Source: Maylandia zebra
Lineage: Eukaryota; Chordata; Actinopteri; Cichliformes; Cichlidae
DNA length: 64,000 nucleotides
NCBI RefSeq assembly: GCF_041146795.1
Contig: NC_135185.1
Span: 6,931,529 to 6,995,528 of the forward strand
Reading direction: 5' to 3'
The position numbers were made by a program, and so were the translations under genes. Under the pieces are notes generated by a model. The model had not been told where the DNA came from and did not search any database. It was given only the letters and a program-made list of their open reading frames with translations. Of the stretch, positions 34,401 to 46,600 are shown one piece after another. How positions within the stretch are numbered: position 1 is the first letter of the stretch; each line of letters begins with the position of its first letter.

Positions 34401-35479
34401 ATCTGTCAAGTCTGGGAAAGTAGAGAAGTAACAGCTTCAAAAGCGGACAAGTTATGTTCAGTTTGTGTCAAAATGAGACATTTTCTTACCAGAGTTAGTG
34501 GCCAGCTTGAAAATAGCCACTGTTATTACATTTCATATTGCTAATGAGCTTCATCAAAAGAGTAAGAATAATATGAGTATATTATTGAGCGATCAAGTTT
34601 GAAGTTGACATTTCTGAGCTCCCAGTTGGAATTTTCATCTGGAACGTCTCCTCAACTCAGAGTCAGAGCAACCCCACCAATCCTGAGGTAATCACAATCA
34701 CAGCCATAGATGGTGGCTGTGATGTAAACAGTAGTAAAACTGAAAAACTTGTCATCTGTACTGCCATTGTTGTGTATTTGTAACTCAGCCCACTCATCAG
34801 GCTCTATCTTTGAATGCCCTGCAGCAGTGTTTTTAAGCACAGAAAACAAGTATTACATTGTTTTTCTTGTGACACGTGAATAGCTCGACCTTGGTAATAA
34901 TGAAAACAAATCCCATTTTTCTTCGTTTTTGCAACTTTACTGCCGACACTCCCAAGTTCCGACTTCCGTGGTATCTGGAGCACAGCATAAATAACAGTTT
35001 TAGTAATTGTTTCCATTTGTTAATGATTTGACCTGTATTTTATCTGCTGCACTGTAAGATGTTCACAAACCTGCTGGCCAACACTAGTTTACTCCACCAA
35101 GTACTAAATCATGTGTTTCGAGGGGATCAAACACTTATTTCACTCAGTAGAGTACACATTGTTGCTATATTTTCTCAATTTTTCATTTGATTATTATACT
35201 TATAGCAGTTTTTGTTTCTATTTGAAACAAAAACTGCTTTCAGTATCTTTGTTTGTCCTCCTGCCAGGCGGCGGCGTCCTGCTGGTAGAAGCGATGCTGT
35301 TTGAGAACAGACGAGGGCCCATCATGACTCAGCTTTTCTCCCTCAACATGCTGGTGCAGACGAAGGGCAGGGAGCGCCCACCGTCCGAGTACACACACAT
35401 GTTCAACAAGACCGGCTTCAAGAACATTCAGGTCTGCCGCACGGGCAAATCTTATGATGCCATATTGGCCATCAGATGA
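31487..35479 (+). CDS. asmt: Acetylserotonin O-methyltransferase (melatonin synthesis)
   Basis: Transfers a methyl group from S-adenosylmethionine to N-acetylserotonin to make melatonin; cytosolic, typically pineal and retinal. Exons 31487-31567, 31766-31940, 32330-32459, 32626-32694, 32775-32893, 33630-33767, 34218-34340 and 35268-35479 join in frame to 348 residues (human 345). The N-terminal half is the helical dimerisation part ([31 protein letters not shown]). The C-terminal half is the class I methyltransferase: SAM motif [15 protein letters not shown], acidic [12 protein letters not shown], catalytic-type [22 protein letters not shown] and the conserved end [30 protein letters not shown]. 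The glycine motif reads GGCTG where human has GGGAG; the Cys codon follows the exon 5/6 junction. Intron 5 carries a Tc1-like insertion. A teleost asmt paralogue cannot be excluded, so the symbol is tentative at paralogue level. Confidence 0.92.
32965..33538 (-). mobile_element. Internally deleted Tc1-like transposon in asmt intron 5
   Basis: The termini are imperfect inverted repeats: ACCTATCAGACATAACATTATG at the left and, on the other strand, ACCAATCAGGTATAACGTTACG at the right. On the minus strand, 33390-33170 encodes the DNA-binding N-terminus ([32 protein letters not shown]), and 33105-33020 encodes the C-terminal [23 protein letters not shown]. The catalytic middle of the transposase is gone, so the element is about 575 bp and non-autonomous. 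It fills most of the 736-bp intron but leaves both splice sites intact. Confidence 0.88.
33828..33975 (+). mobile_element. Eroded tRNA-derived SINE fragment
   Basis: GGGGTGGCTGTATGTCACCTACTAATCAGAAGGTTGGTAGGTTC.. aligns with the head and middle of the SINE at 13732 (AAGGTCGGTGGTTCGATCC, ACCCCAGGTTGC, GAGTATGAATGTG). The promoter boxes are degraded. In asmt intron 6. Confidence 0.6.
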
Positions 35480-35937
35480 GCTCAGACAGAGAGCGGGATG
35501 CTTAGAAAGCATCTGTCAAAAGTCTGGGAAATTAGAGAAAGGTTAAGTGGAAACTTCAAGGCCTCGATAAGGAACAGATGTCAACATCAAACTGTAAACT
35601 GTGGGGAGAAAAAAAAAGTTGTCCACATGGATCTCCAGTTTATGTTATCGTCAGCACCAATTATTTAATATTTTGAAATTTTTCTTACAGTTCACCTTGT
35701 CTTTCGACCACACCTCTGGTTAGAGGTTGCTGCTGTGATAGATAATATCTTTTAGTCATACTTGCGTCTATAAGTAATGTTCTCACCTTTCACCAAGCAA
35801 AATAAGATTCAAGAATGGGTTCAGATTTTAAAAAAAATTTAACATTTGATGAAGATTTTCTCTCTTGATACCACTCTTATGGTTGTATGCTAAATATGAA
35901 GCTACTACTACCACCAGAAGCTTGTTAACTTAACATT

Positions 35938-35960
35938 AAGCTAAGCTAAGCTAAGCTAAC
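35938..35960 (+). repeat. (TAAGC)n pentamer repeat
   Basis: Four to five TAAGC units followed by AGCTAACAAG. Confidence 0.8.
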
Positions 35961-36079
35961 AAGTAACTGTTTAGCATAGTTAGCATAAAGACAAAAGTAG
36001 GTTAACCTGCAGATATGTTTAATTTACCTTAACTAAATAAATACACTAAGCTCATAAGCAACTGGTTAGCTCAGTGTCG

Positions 36080-36750
36080 AGGCTCTGACATGAATTCATT
36101 GCTCAAGAGTTGTTCACCATATTGAAGATGACACAACAAGTGTTTGCATGGGAAATGTGTGTTCCCCAATGGGTTGGCTCTCGCTGGGTGAAAATGGTTG
36201 CAAAATATGTGCAGGACCAAAATCATCCTAGTGATTGCTTTGGTTGCTAGCACATTGCTTGTAGTTTTTCGTGGTTGTCTGCAAATACTCATCTAGCTGA
36301 GAACTAGTACATTTTTACAATTTGTAAAAATTTGTACAATTTGTAAAAATGTTACGCAAAGTGGAAATGGAGAAGCCGTGCCTCACCACTGGAGGCAAGC
36401 ATGTTTCACAAGTTGCAACTTTTACTTTGAAGGTGACGAATCTTTATTTCTAGCTTGTGTTGGACTTTTTGCAGTTTCACTAAAGTTCGGAGAGTGGCTG
36501 GGAAGTGTTTGTAGTCAACTCTGTCACTTCCACTCAAACTAGGACAGCAGCAACATGCTAGCAACCAAAGCAATGACAGAGAGTTTTTCACCAGTTGGTT
36601 GAACTGGTACCTATGGCATTTAGAAGCTCCTTGTCTACGTCCCAGCAACTACTATCAACTTCAAGAAACTGGTTGGGGTATACTCACTTCCCTCAGAGTC
36701 AGTGGTTGCCAAATGATCACAGGCCATTTGACTGGCTTGTGTGACTGGGG
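36080..36750. repeat. MITE-like sequence related to the element at 1709-2417
   Basis: Shares CAAGAGTTGTTCACCATATTG (compare 1807-1830), GGGAAATGTGTGTTCCCCAATGG and GTGAAAATGGTT with the larp1b intron element, and ends CTTGTGTGACTGGGGC at 36735-36750, like its right terminus. The left end is unclear. Confidence 0.45.
36308..36350 (+). repeat. Short tandem/palindromic AT repeat
   Basis: Two and a half units of about 18 bp built on TTTGTACAATTTGTAAAAA. Confidence 0.7.
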
Positions 36751-37310
36751 CTTTATTTACTTGATCCTACATTATCACTGTGATCATCACACATCCAAAT
36801 TGGTGGACGAGTTAATGTCAACACTGACGCTCGCTTCTCTTCTCTTTTATGACTATTTTTTATGCCTATTCAACCAGAATATTAGACCAGTATATCATAG
36901 TGGGCACTGCATATGCACCCCAAAACCTTTTTAAACATTTTTGCACAAAGTTAGTTTTATAATTTTGAATTACATCCAGACTTCAGATATAATCTGATCA
37001 TAAACAGTTTTTAACCAGATAAAGAAAAAAGTCATTTTCACACTGTTGGGAAAACTGACCCTATAATATTTGTTCATGCAAAAATCAGACTGTAAACCTG
37101 CTGCCATCATTGCTTTCATTGTTCTACACAATATTTTCTCAGTTGTGTCTATCTTGCAATGTGTCATTTCTCAGTCTCTGTAGAAAAGTCAGTTTTGTCT
37201 GTCTTGTAGATCTTACCAAGTCTGTGCTAGATGTGTGTGTCTTCATGTATTTAATGATTCTGTTTCACTCACAGGAAGACACATCAGACTAATAAAGTTC
37301 AAATAGGAAA

Positions 37311-38900
37311 AATACTGACCTTTAAACTTAAAAAAAGTGATGTGATGTGTGTGAACGTGCGCGTGTTCCCAGCTTTCCTGTTCACTGTGACGAGTGGAAG
37401 ATGAGACGCAACTGTATTTAACCCTTTATGATCACCTCTGTTTACCTTCATCATTCCTCTGCTGCTATTATGAAGTTCTCACTGTGTTGGCTGGTTGAAG
37501 AAAAAAGAATCACTCGGGTGCTGTTTAAAAAACCCTCTTTGTCGATGTCTGGTGCATTTTGTCGTTTTATGTTTTATTTTTTTATGATGTCAGTTAGCGA
37601 GGCTTCAGGAACTGAAGCTCTTGTTCACACCAGAAGCCGACTCGCATCAAATCGGCTCCTCATAGCTGCTGATAAGTTCACACGTGAATTAAAACATGTG
37701 TTAATGGAGCTGTGAGATTATGTTTTATTAGCATGTGTGTCACTGATGACATGTAAATGTAGAATAACAACATGTGCAATAGAAATGGAGCATTTGAGTC
37801 ACCGGACCCTCCTCCTCCTGCTCATTCCTGTAAGCATGCATCCTTCAGACACACATCTTGGATATTCTGTACAAAAAGTTCATTTGAACAAAAAATATTA
37901 TGTTTATAATTTTTTGTATTAAAAGTATTGCATGTAAACACAGCCACAGGGTGTTGGGAGTTTGTCCTTGTAGCTGATACTGTGATAGTTCTTTAGTCTT
38001 AAATATTTATTAGTTAATGTTTTTACAGCCTCCCTGAATTTTTGCCTGGACTTTACACAGTTTACACATTAGTTATTGAATTACTATTATGTTAAATTGT
38101 TCTTTGTTACCAAAGCAGCAATTTTAAGAAGTCATATCCAATATGTAATGTGATCATTTGTCTCGGTTTCTCCTGGCAAAAATTACGAGGATCCAAGAAT
38201 TATAGATAATGAGTCTTACAGTTTTTTTTTATTTATAATATGGTGTATCCATGAGCAAACTATGCAAAGTATAATAAAATACTTCATTTCACTGAGATAT
38301 TTTCTTTTGCCTTTTATTCAGCTATTCTGCGTTAACGGGACTATTTTATTAAAGGCTATTTTCAGTGTTTTGCTTGCTGTAACTTGCAAGTTTCCTAGCT
38401 TCTGGGATAAATATTCAGATATTATCAAACTGCTTTCATAAATGAGCTGATACAGTATGTTGTAAATAATATCGAAGAGCACAGAAAGAAACACAAAAAG
38501 GGGCGTATCAGTAAAGAAAGTGATTATATTGATCTAGGAAACCTTTACGAAGGGAAGAAAATGTGTCCTTTTCTCACTAAATGTTTGTTTTTATGTTGCT
38601 GATGGTCTGTCCCTGTAGTGTGTGGTGTCCTTGACAGAAAGCAGAGACTTTGTTGTCAGTAGAAACCCTCCGTCGTACACACTTGGGAAAGAATTATGCA
38701 CACATTATTATGGTTTGTTGACACTCAAACTGGCAACCGGGTAACGTGGGTTGTTACCGAGGCTGTGGAAACTTCTTGTTTTTTCCTGCAGTGATCTGTT
38801 GTCGGATTACTGCTACCAGTTTCGGTTTTGCTGCCCTCTAGCGGCCGATGCACATAGCTGCGTGTGTGCAGAGTAATCTCCTCCCCAGCCGCCACTGTGT
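37311..38900. other. asmt-jade1 gap, no gene seen
   Basis: AT-rich sequence with only short open frames and no domain resemblance. CpG density rises towards 38880, where the probable jade1 promoter begins. Confidence 0.5.
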
Positions 38901-39184
38901 TTGTGTATGTGGAATGCGGGTCAAGCGGAACTCAAGGCAAAAACTGCGCTTCGCTTCAAACTCAAAACAGCGGCTCGCATCGGCCTGACGTGCTCTGTAC
39001 GTACTATGCAATTTATTTAAACTCTACGCTGTTTTAATTCAGGTGCATATGTACCAGAATTATTTTATCTAGACATTTGAGCGAGTTTATATTTCTAGTA
39101 TGGACGTACTAGCAGTCCGCTAGGAAAACGCGACATCGTCATTTAAAATGGCGCCAAAGATTAACCTCAACCAGTGGATCGCTG
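38880..39184 (+). promoter_or_regulatory. jade1: Probable jade1 promoter / first exon, with an upstream ATG
   Basis: CpG-richer segment (GGCTCGCATCGGCCTGACGTG) about 1.5 kb before the jade1 start codon. At 39148 an ATG in fair context opens 12 codons (MAPKINLNQWIA) and meets a GTAAAC donor at 39185. This could be a non-coding first exon with an upstream ORF or the first coding exon of an alternative transcript. Splicing it to the next exon at either visible acceptor does not read into the jade1 frame. Confidence 0.4.
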
Positions 39185-40659
39185 GTAAACCTACCACACT
39201 GTGCCCTGCTGGTTAGCTGCATAGTAGCGAAAAGGCAGTGTTGTATTAACGATGAGTTTAAATTCACGTGTTGTTTTTGATTTGGTGTAGTTTGTTTTGC
39301 ACAAGAATTGACCCTTAACCTTTGACAGCGCGCTGTCTGTGCCGTGGGATTTAGTGAGTGGCACCGTAGAACCCTGTGTTATGTTAGCAATATCGGCTAA
39401 TAATGCTAAACACAATCTACATTACGTGTAGCCTCCAGCTAACTAGTTAGCCGGTGTGCTAACCAACAACGTCAGCGAAACATAAGGTGTACAATGACTT
39501 TAGACAACAAAATTAAATATTCGTGATACGAATTAGTATCCATATGTTCTGTTTATTAAGTTAACTTATTTGTATATAGCGAATGTTGTTGCTAACTTAA
39601 AAAAAATATAAACATGCCAATTTGAGGCGCCGGTTAGGGATGGGCCTTATGTTACATAACGGAAATAGGAGATTAGCAACCAGGCTAACATTAGCCATGT
39701 AGAGTTGCAATGTGACTTAAAAAAATGCAACGCTCCGTGGTCTGCTTAGAACTTGCATCCGTATCCTTATAACACAAGGCTGCCAGAATAGCACCGGGGA
39801 GCATTTGTTTTGATCAGCTGGTGGCTTGAGCTAGTTTCTCGTAATTTAGCTCGTACTTTCTGCAGCCTGCTTGCTGGAAGGAGGGGCGTCGCACAGACCC
39901 TGGCTAGCCTGCATTTAGCCTAGCCAGCTAAATTAGGGTTAGCACCTTTCTCCCTATGCGGGTTGGCGGCGGATTCTGAGAAATTTCCTCCTGTGCTCTT
40001 GGGAGTTGAGACTCCGTGCACGGGCAGCCTGATCTTATAACAGTGTTGCTTCCTGTCAGTGCAGCATGCGGTAACTTCTTCTCGAGCAGTGCCTGGTGCG
40101 TGCGTGCGTGTGTGTTTATACAGCCATGCTGGCTGATCAGGACGGAAACCGGTGGGATAGTGACAAGTTCTTGGACTGTTGTTGTGCTTCGTTCTCATAT
40201 GGCAGAAGTGATAATTTAGCACTAGCATGGCAGTGATTTAAATATTGATTGATCCACTTTTGCCCCCCCCCTACTGTTGGGAACATATTTCACCACAACA
40301 TGATCGTTTTCTCAGATTTTGCATAATCAATACATCATACCACCGTGTTTAGCTGCAGTGAATTGCAGCTAATTGATAATACCCAGAAGAATATTTTTGG
40401 TCAACATGTTTGCTTTTGGTAATGGTGTAACTGAGCATGATTTGGTTACAGCATTGTGCAAAGCCACTCACCAAAAGTAGCATTTACTAACTGACTCGAC
40501 TTTCTTTGTGTGAGGGGTTTTAAGGCAGCCTATTAATCTTACTACCAAATCTTTTCCACAGTTGTTTATCGTGTACCTTTTCATCCTCCCATTCTGTATC
40601 TCCACCTCAATTCTTGTTTGTGAAGTGCCCTTATGCCGGAGCTCCGCAGACAGGTGACA

Positions 40660-43600
40660 ATGAAGAGAAGCAGACACCCCAGCAGCAGCGATGACTCGGA
40701 CAATGGAAGTAAGCAAAAATATTGTCTCTGCTGACTCATTCATACCAAGTCCACATATAGATGGGAATGAGGGTTGGCACAACCCTGCCAGCACAAGTGC
40801 CAAGCACCGAGATAAGTTCAGACAAAGCGAATGACTTCATGAAGTCTGGCTATTTTTAGAAGTAAAAGTAAAGTCTTTTGACAGCTTCCTTGATAACCAT
40901 GACACTTTTGCTTTGCAGTTAGACTTGAAAATGTATCTCTAATGTTATTGGTGTCAGTGTGAGTAAGTCTGTACTTCCATGTTCAGGAAAGAAGAAAAGA
41001 AAGAGAAACAAGTGCAGTAGATGGACAAACATAAAGGAAAAGCAAAAGAAGTCATGTAGTCCGAGAAACAGGAGACAGAGTAGGGACAGGAGGAATGTTT
41101 GGACCTTTAAAGACATCCTGGCAGGTCAGGCAGATGGTCTCAAATCTGGGAGCAGCTTGCAGTTGTTGGTTTCCCTCAGAGGTTGGACTTTTACCACATT
41201 GTTTAAAATGCTGCCCGGAGCTGTAAATTACAGAAAGCAAAGTACATGCTTCATTATGACTGAGCATTCGTATCATTTTGCCATCTGTTATAAAAACAAA
41301 CCCCAAGCGCTTACTGGAAATTGCTTTTAGCCTGGTCTGTTTTAGGGTTTTATTAGACAGACAAGTTAAAATATTTAATGCCATAAAGCACACCACAATG
41401 ATCAATCACTTTTTATTGTGGTTCTTGCAGTTGATTAAAAAATCAGAACAAAAAAACCCCATTTTGATCATCAATTTCATACCTGGCCCAAAGTCAAATT
41501 GGCGACTCTAGCTGATAAAATGAAATTGAAAACAGAAAATGTCAGTTGCCCCAGTTTGACTATCCAAATGAGCCAGGCGTTTCTCTCAAGTTTCCCCTCA
41601 TTGGGGGAAATCCAGACGTATTTAATGGTGTGAAGTTGTTTATTAGAAAATCAGCAGACTTGGGCTGATGCTCAAAGAAGAAATGTGGGTCTGTACAACA
41701 GTTTGTGGTGTTTCTGTTTCAGGTAATTCCACCTGCTGGTCCCAGCATTCATCGCAGCACAGGAGGTGGACTGGGCAGAAACCCTCTGAGGTACGCATTT
41801 GGTCTCAAACTATTTATTGTGGTTTTTAAAAGGTTGCTGTAAAACTTGAAATGTGTAGATTATAATTAATGGCCCTTCTTTTTTGTCAGTCTTGTACTCT
41901 GGGATCGTACTTTAGATTTTAACTAAAGACGTGTATATGTGGCTGACAAATGAATGTGAAAATGAAAGGACCAGCTGGCAGCACATCTGTAAAATAAATG
42001 TTTATGTGGTTGTTTATACGTGTAAGAAAAGACGTGCTATCTTGGACCCACACTCCAAGTGTGTCCTTGAGATGAAAGCACGTTTGCTGTTATCTACTGT
42101 ACAGTCTGTGGACTTGGTCCCTGCAGTCCACTGTGTCCTCCCTTTCACTAGAGAGCCAATCAAATTAAAGCAACACAATGACTTGAGCCAATGCAGGATC
42201 CTAATTTGCTGTCTTTAGCTGTGAGGGTCAATGTGGTCGATTATTTTTCCCTTCCTTTTTTTTTTTAACCTGTTCAAACAGTGATATACGTTTTCATACA
42301 TTCTATATTTATTTATCAGTTGCTTTGCAAAAATGTAATTTAGCGAACCTTCAGCTTTCTTCTTTAAGCTGATTGAAGTTCTTGACGCTGTTGCAGAGAC
42401 GAGCTTTGTTTTGCAGCAGTTTTCTCTGAAATCTCATTATACACTTAGCAATGTTCATGTTATGTGCTGCAGGTTTTCAGGACGGACCTGATCACGGCCA
42501 TGAAAGTGCACGACTCGTATCAGCTGAACACCGAGGACTATTACGTCCTAGCTGACCCATGGAGGCAGGAGTGGGAGAAGGGCGTCCAGGTCCCCGTCAG
42601 CCCCCACTCCATCCCACAGCCTGTTGTGAGGTAGGAAATAAAAGTAACACATTCAATCTCACTCATAGTTCACTTCAGTGAATAAGAGGCAGCGTAGCTG
42701 ATGGAGACTTTGACACTTCTAGCCCTTTCCCACTTGTACCCACTTGGGTTGGCTCGACTGGCCTTGGTTTTTATGGTTTTCGATTAGGTGGTAGAACCTG
42801 AAACTGTGTACTTAAAAAAAAAAAATGTTTTAAATACCTACTCGACTGGGCTTCTGAGCAGTGCAAAAACGTGATGTCAATTGGCTAGTCAGTGGTGTAA
42901 CTCAATGAGTCATGAGAGCACGCCTTTACGAAAATCAAAACTGCCATTTTTGAAACCGAGCAACAAATGAAATGGCTACACAAAAAACCCACAGTGGTCC
43001 CAGAGTGACAAAAAGCTATACACCGAGCAGCAGGTATGCCATCGCCTTGACGTTCTCCATTGCTTTGGTGTTTGTGTGATGTACAATGAAGTCACGAGAC
43101 CACGTTGCTATAACAACCCAGCATTAGGTGATACTCGGCTGTAACGGAAAACGTCTGAAACCGAGTCGAGTCAAGCTGAGGCTCCAAGTGATTTAGCACA
43201 GCCTGTGTAGAGGTAGATCAAAATATCAAGCTGACGGTGCTAAAATATCACCTTGGAAACCTGTATTGTTTTATCTGTCGACCACTGAGTGCTGAAGGGT
43301 TTTCGTGGTTCAGAATTTGCCTTTAGGGGATGTCAGTGAGCAAACACAGTCCGTGTATGATAAAGGCAGCGAGTCTGTATCATCCTGCCTAACAGACATT
43401 GATGCATTTCAAGAAAATATGAGTAAACGAAACCCTTATTAACAAAACATTTTTAGAATGCTGGTGAGTTTCTGGTTAAAACCTCTTTGAGGGGACACCA
43501 GAAATCCCGCCGTGCAGGAAATACCCTTCTAATAAAATTACAGCAGAGAAATGTTACAGTGTTACTAATTTAGTAACAGTGTTTCCATTCATTTGTATGA

Positions 43601-46600
43601 CCATGAAAGATAATCTTTTACCATCCTGTCTACTGTTCATCAGTATCAGAATTGTAAATATTACATGTTTTATAAATTTGAGGGCTGTTTAAGTGCAAAC
43701 CAGGAAATCGCATCCTTTTTGAAAGTGTCATTGAAAAGAAAAGTCCTTGAATGCCTTAAAAAGTCCAGAGGTGCTTTTGGGTCGGCTAGGAGCTACTGTA
43801 AAGCCTGCCGTACATGTTAGACCACCAGTTGTTGGTTAATAATGTATAGTTCGATTAAACATGCTAATCTTAGCCTAATCTAGATCCATCCCTACTCTCT
43901 AACTATAGGCCCATTTCCAACCTCCCTTTTCTGTCCAAAGTACTGGAACGAGCCGCCCTCACGCAGCTCCAGCTATTTCTTGACAACAACAATCTCTATG
44001 AGAAGTTCCAGTCTGGTTTTAGAGCTCGGCATAGCACAGAAACCGCCCTACTGAGAGTTTTTAATGATTTGCTTTTAACTGTTGACTCTGGTTGTGCTGC
44101 TGTCTTAGTAACCTTGGACCTGACAGCAGCCTTCGACACTGTAGATCACAACATACTGCTAGCCCGCCTTCAACATTGTGTCGGTTTAAAGGGCACTGTC
44201 TTAAAGTTTTTCCAGTCCTATTTGAATAATAGGAGTTTTTCTGTTCACCTTGGTGAACTGTCATCTCCCAGAGCTCCTTTAACCTGTGGCGTACCTCAGG
44301 GGTCCATACTAGGCCCCCTGTTGTTTATTCTGTACTTGCTCCCTCTGGGCGATGTGCTCCGTAAACATAATGTGTCCTTCCACATCTTTGCCGATGATAT
44401 TCAGATCTACCTCCCTCTGAGGTTGAACTGCAATGTTTCTTTGCAGCCGCTACTCTCCTGCTTGTCTGACATTAAGACTTGGATGACTCTTAACTTCTTA
44501 CACCTTAATGAAAGCAAAACCGAAGTCATTGTGTTTGGGCTTCCTAAAGATCCCAACTTCTCTCTTGACTTTTTGGGACCCCTAACCTCCGATTGCACTT
44601 CTTCCATTAAGAGTCTTGGAGTTATTTTTGACAATGCTTTTAAACTTGATAAACAAATCAGCTCTGTAGTTAAGGGATCTTTTTATCATTTACGGATTTT
44701 AGCCAAAGTCAAGTCTTACCTTTGCAGGAACGATCTAGAAAGAGTGGTCCATGCTTTTATTACTTCACGGCTGGACTACTGTAATTCCCTCTATGCTGGC
44801 CTAGATCGTTCCTGTCTACATCGCCTTCAACTGGTGCAGAACGCTGCCGCTCGCCTGTTGACCGGTTCAAAAAAAAGAGACCACATCACTCCGGTTCTCT
44901 GCTCTCTCCACTGGCTCCCAGTTGCTTTTAGGATTGATTTTAAAATCTTACTGCTGGCTTTTAAGGTTTTAAATGGCACTGCACCTTCTTACCTGTCAGA
45001 ACTCCTTAGTACTTATCGCCCCAGGAGATCTTTGAGGTCAGCCGATCTGATGCTTTTAGATGTTCCCAGGTATAAATTAAAGACAAAGGGAGAGAGGGCG
45101 TTTGCTGTGGCTGCACCCAGACTGTGGAACAGTTTACCTCCTCACGTCAGATTCTCCAAAAGCCTAGAAACTTTTAAAACTGCTCTTAAAACTCACCTCT
45201 TTTCATTGGCTTTTAGAAAGGTTTAATTTATTTGTTTATTTATTTTTATTTGATCAGCGAGGTGTTTTACGAAATTGTGTTCTATTGTATTTTTATCTGT
45301 ATTTACTGTACAGCACTTTGGTCAGCCTTGGTTGTTTTTAAATGTGCTCTATAAATAAACTTGACTTGACTTGACTTGACCATAGTGTACTGCATGTGCA
45401 CGATAGTGAATGTGAAGGTCTCGGTTGTGCAGGGTGCTGTCCGAGAAAGGAAAGGAGACGATGTTTGGTAGGCCAAAGAAGTTGATCCGGACATCAGGCA
45501 CAGAAGTGCTCGGCTACGTGGACATCCGCACGCTGGCGGAGGGGATGTGTCGCTACGACCTGAACGAGGAAGACGTGGCCTGGCTGCAGGTCATAAATGA
45601 AGAGTTTACAGAGATGGGTGAGTCACTGAGTACATATTTGTTCTGTAGCTGCTTGTTTGATGGTTAAATCTGTAAGTTATTTTTAGGCTCAGGAACTGAA
45701 TATAGTTGTTTCTTTTGTTTTTTGTTGTATCAAATGTATCAAATGAAATGAAACAGAGCAGATGAAAGCGTTTTAAAGCTGTGTCCACAGCTGCAAGGTC
45801 TGAGATGTTGACATCAAGCTTTACACTCTGTCAGCCTGCTTGTTTGCCATCAGTATTCAGTGAAGTTCATTGAAAGATTAGTATTATTATCCATGTATTT
45901 ATTATAGATCCTTGTTGTATAAACAGACGTGCAGTACAGGTTTGCAGTCACAAAGCTATTTTCTTCAGAAGGAGCGTGAGCTGAGAGACACAGAGAGCCA
46001 GCGAAATCTGTCCTGTTCATCTTTCTTGTCCTTGACACCCTCATAACCTCTCCTGTGCTCCTTCAGCTGCAAGTTGTGTTTATATACAGACTTGGTTTTT
46101 GGGTCCAGTTTGTATTTTGAGTAAAGAGTCCGGCTTTTTTTTAGGCTTCTTGTGTTACTGCACTGCTGTTTCCAGTTTCTTTTTGATAACTCTCAGTGTT
46201 GTATGTGTTATTGAGCATTTTGTGTCTTCTGTCTGCTTTTAGATGGATGGAAAATGTAGGTGTAATTACAAATTAAAAGCCAAACAAAAAGGGCATTTAC
46301 TCAGCCCACAGAGAAATATTGATGCTTAAATTGTAGTGAAATTGAAGATGATAAAACCCAGACTCTCCTGCAGGAGGCAGATTTATTTTTTTTTCATCAC
46401 TGCAGTCTGATCATATTGTCTAACCAAAAGTGTAAGAGAGCATCAACAAATAAGGTAACTTTATAATACCGGTAGATCAGGACATCTTTATTCATGTATA
46501 TTTTTTCCCCAGCTATTCCGCCACTGGATGAAATCACCATGGAGCGTGTGATGGAAGAGTTTGAGCGCTGCTGCCACGAAAACATGACGCACGCCATGGA

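Larger units (their letters stand above)
35480..37310 (+). terminator. asmt: Region downstream of asmt with candidate poly(A) signal
   Basis: A canonical AATAAA lies at 37291-37296, 1.8 kb after the stop. A real 3'UTR of this length would include the MITE-like sequence at 36080-36750 and the AGCTA repeat at 35940. A shorter end with a variant signal is equally possible. Confidence 0.3.
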
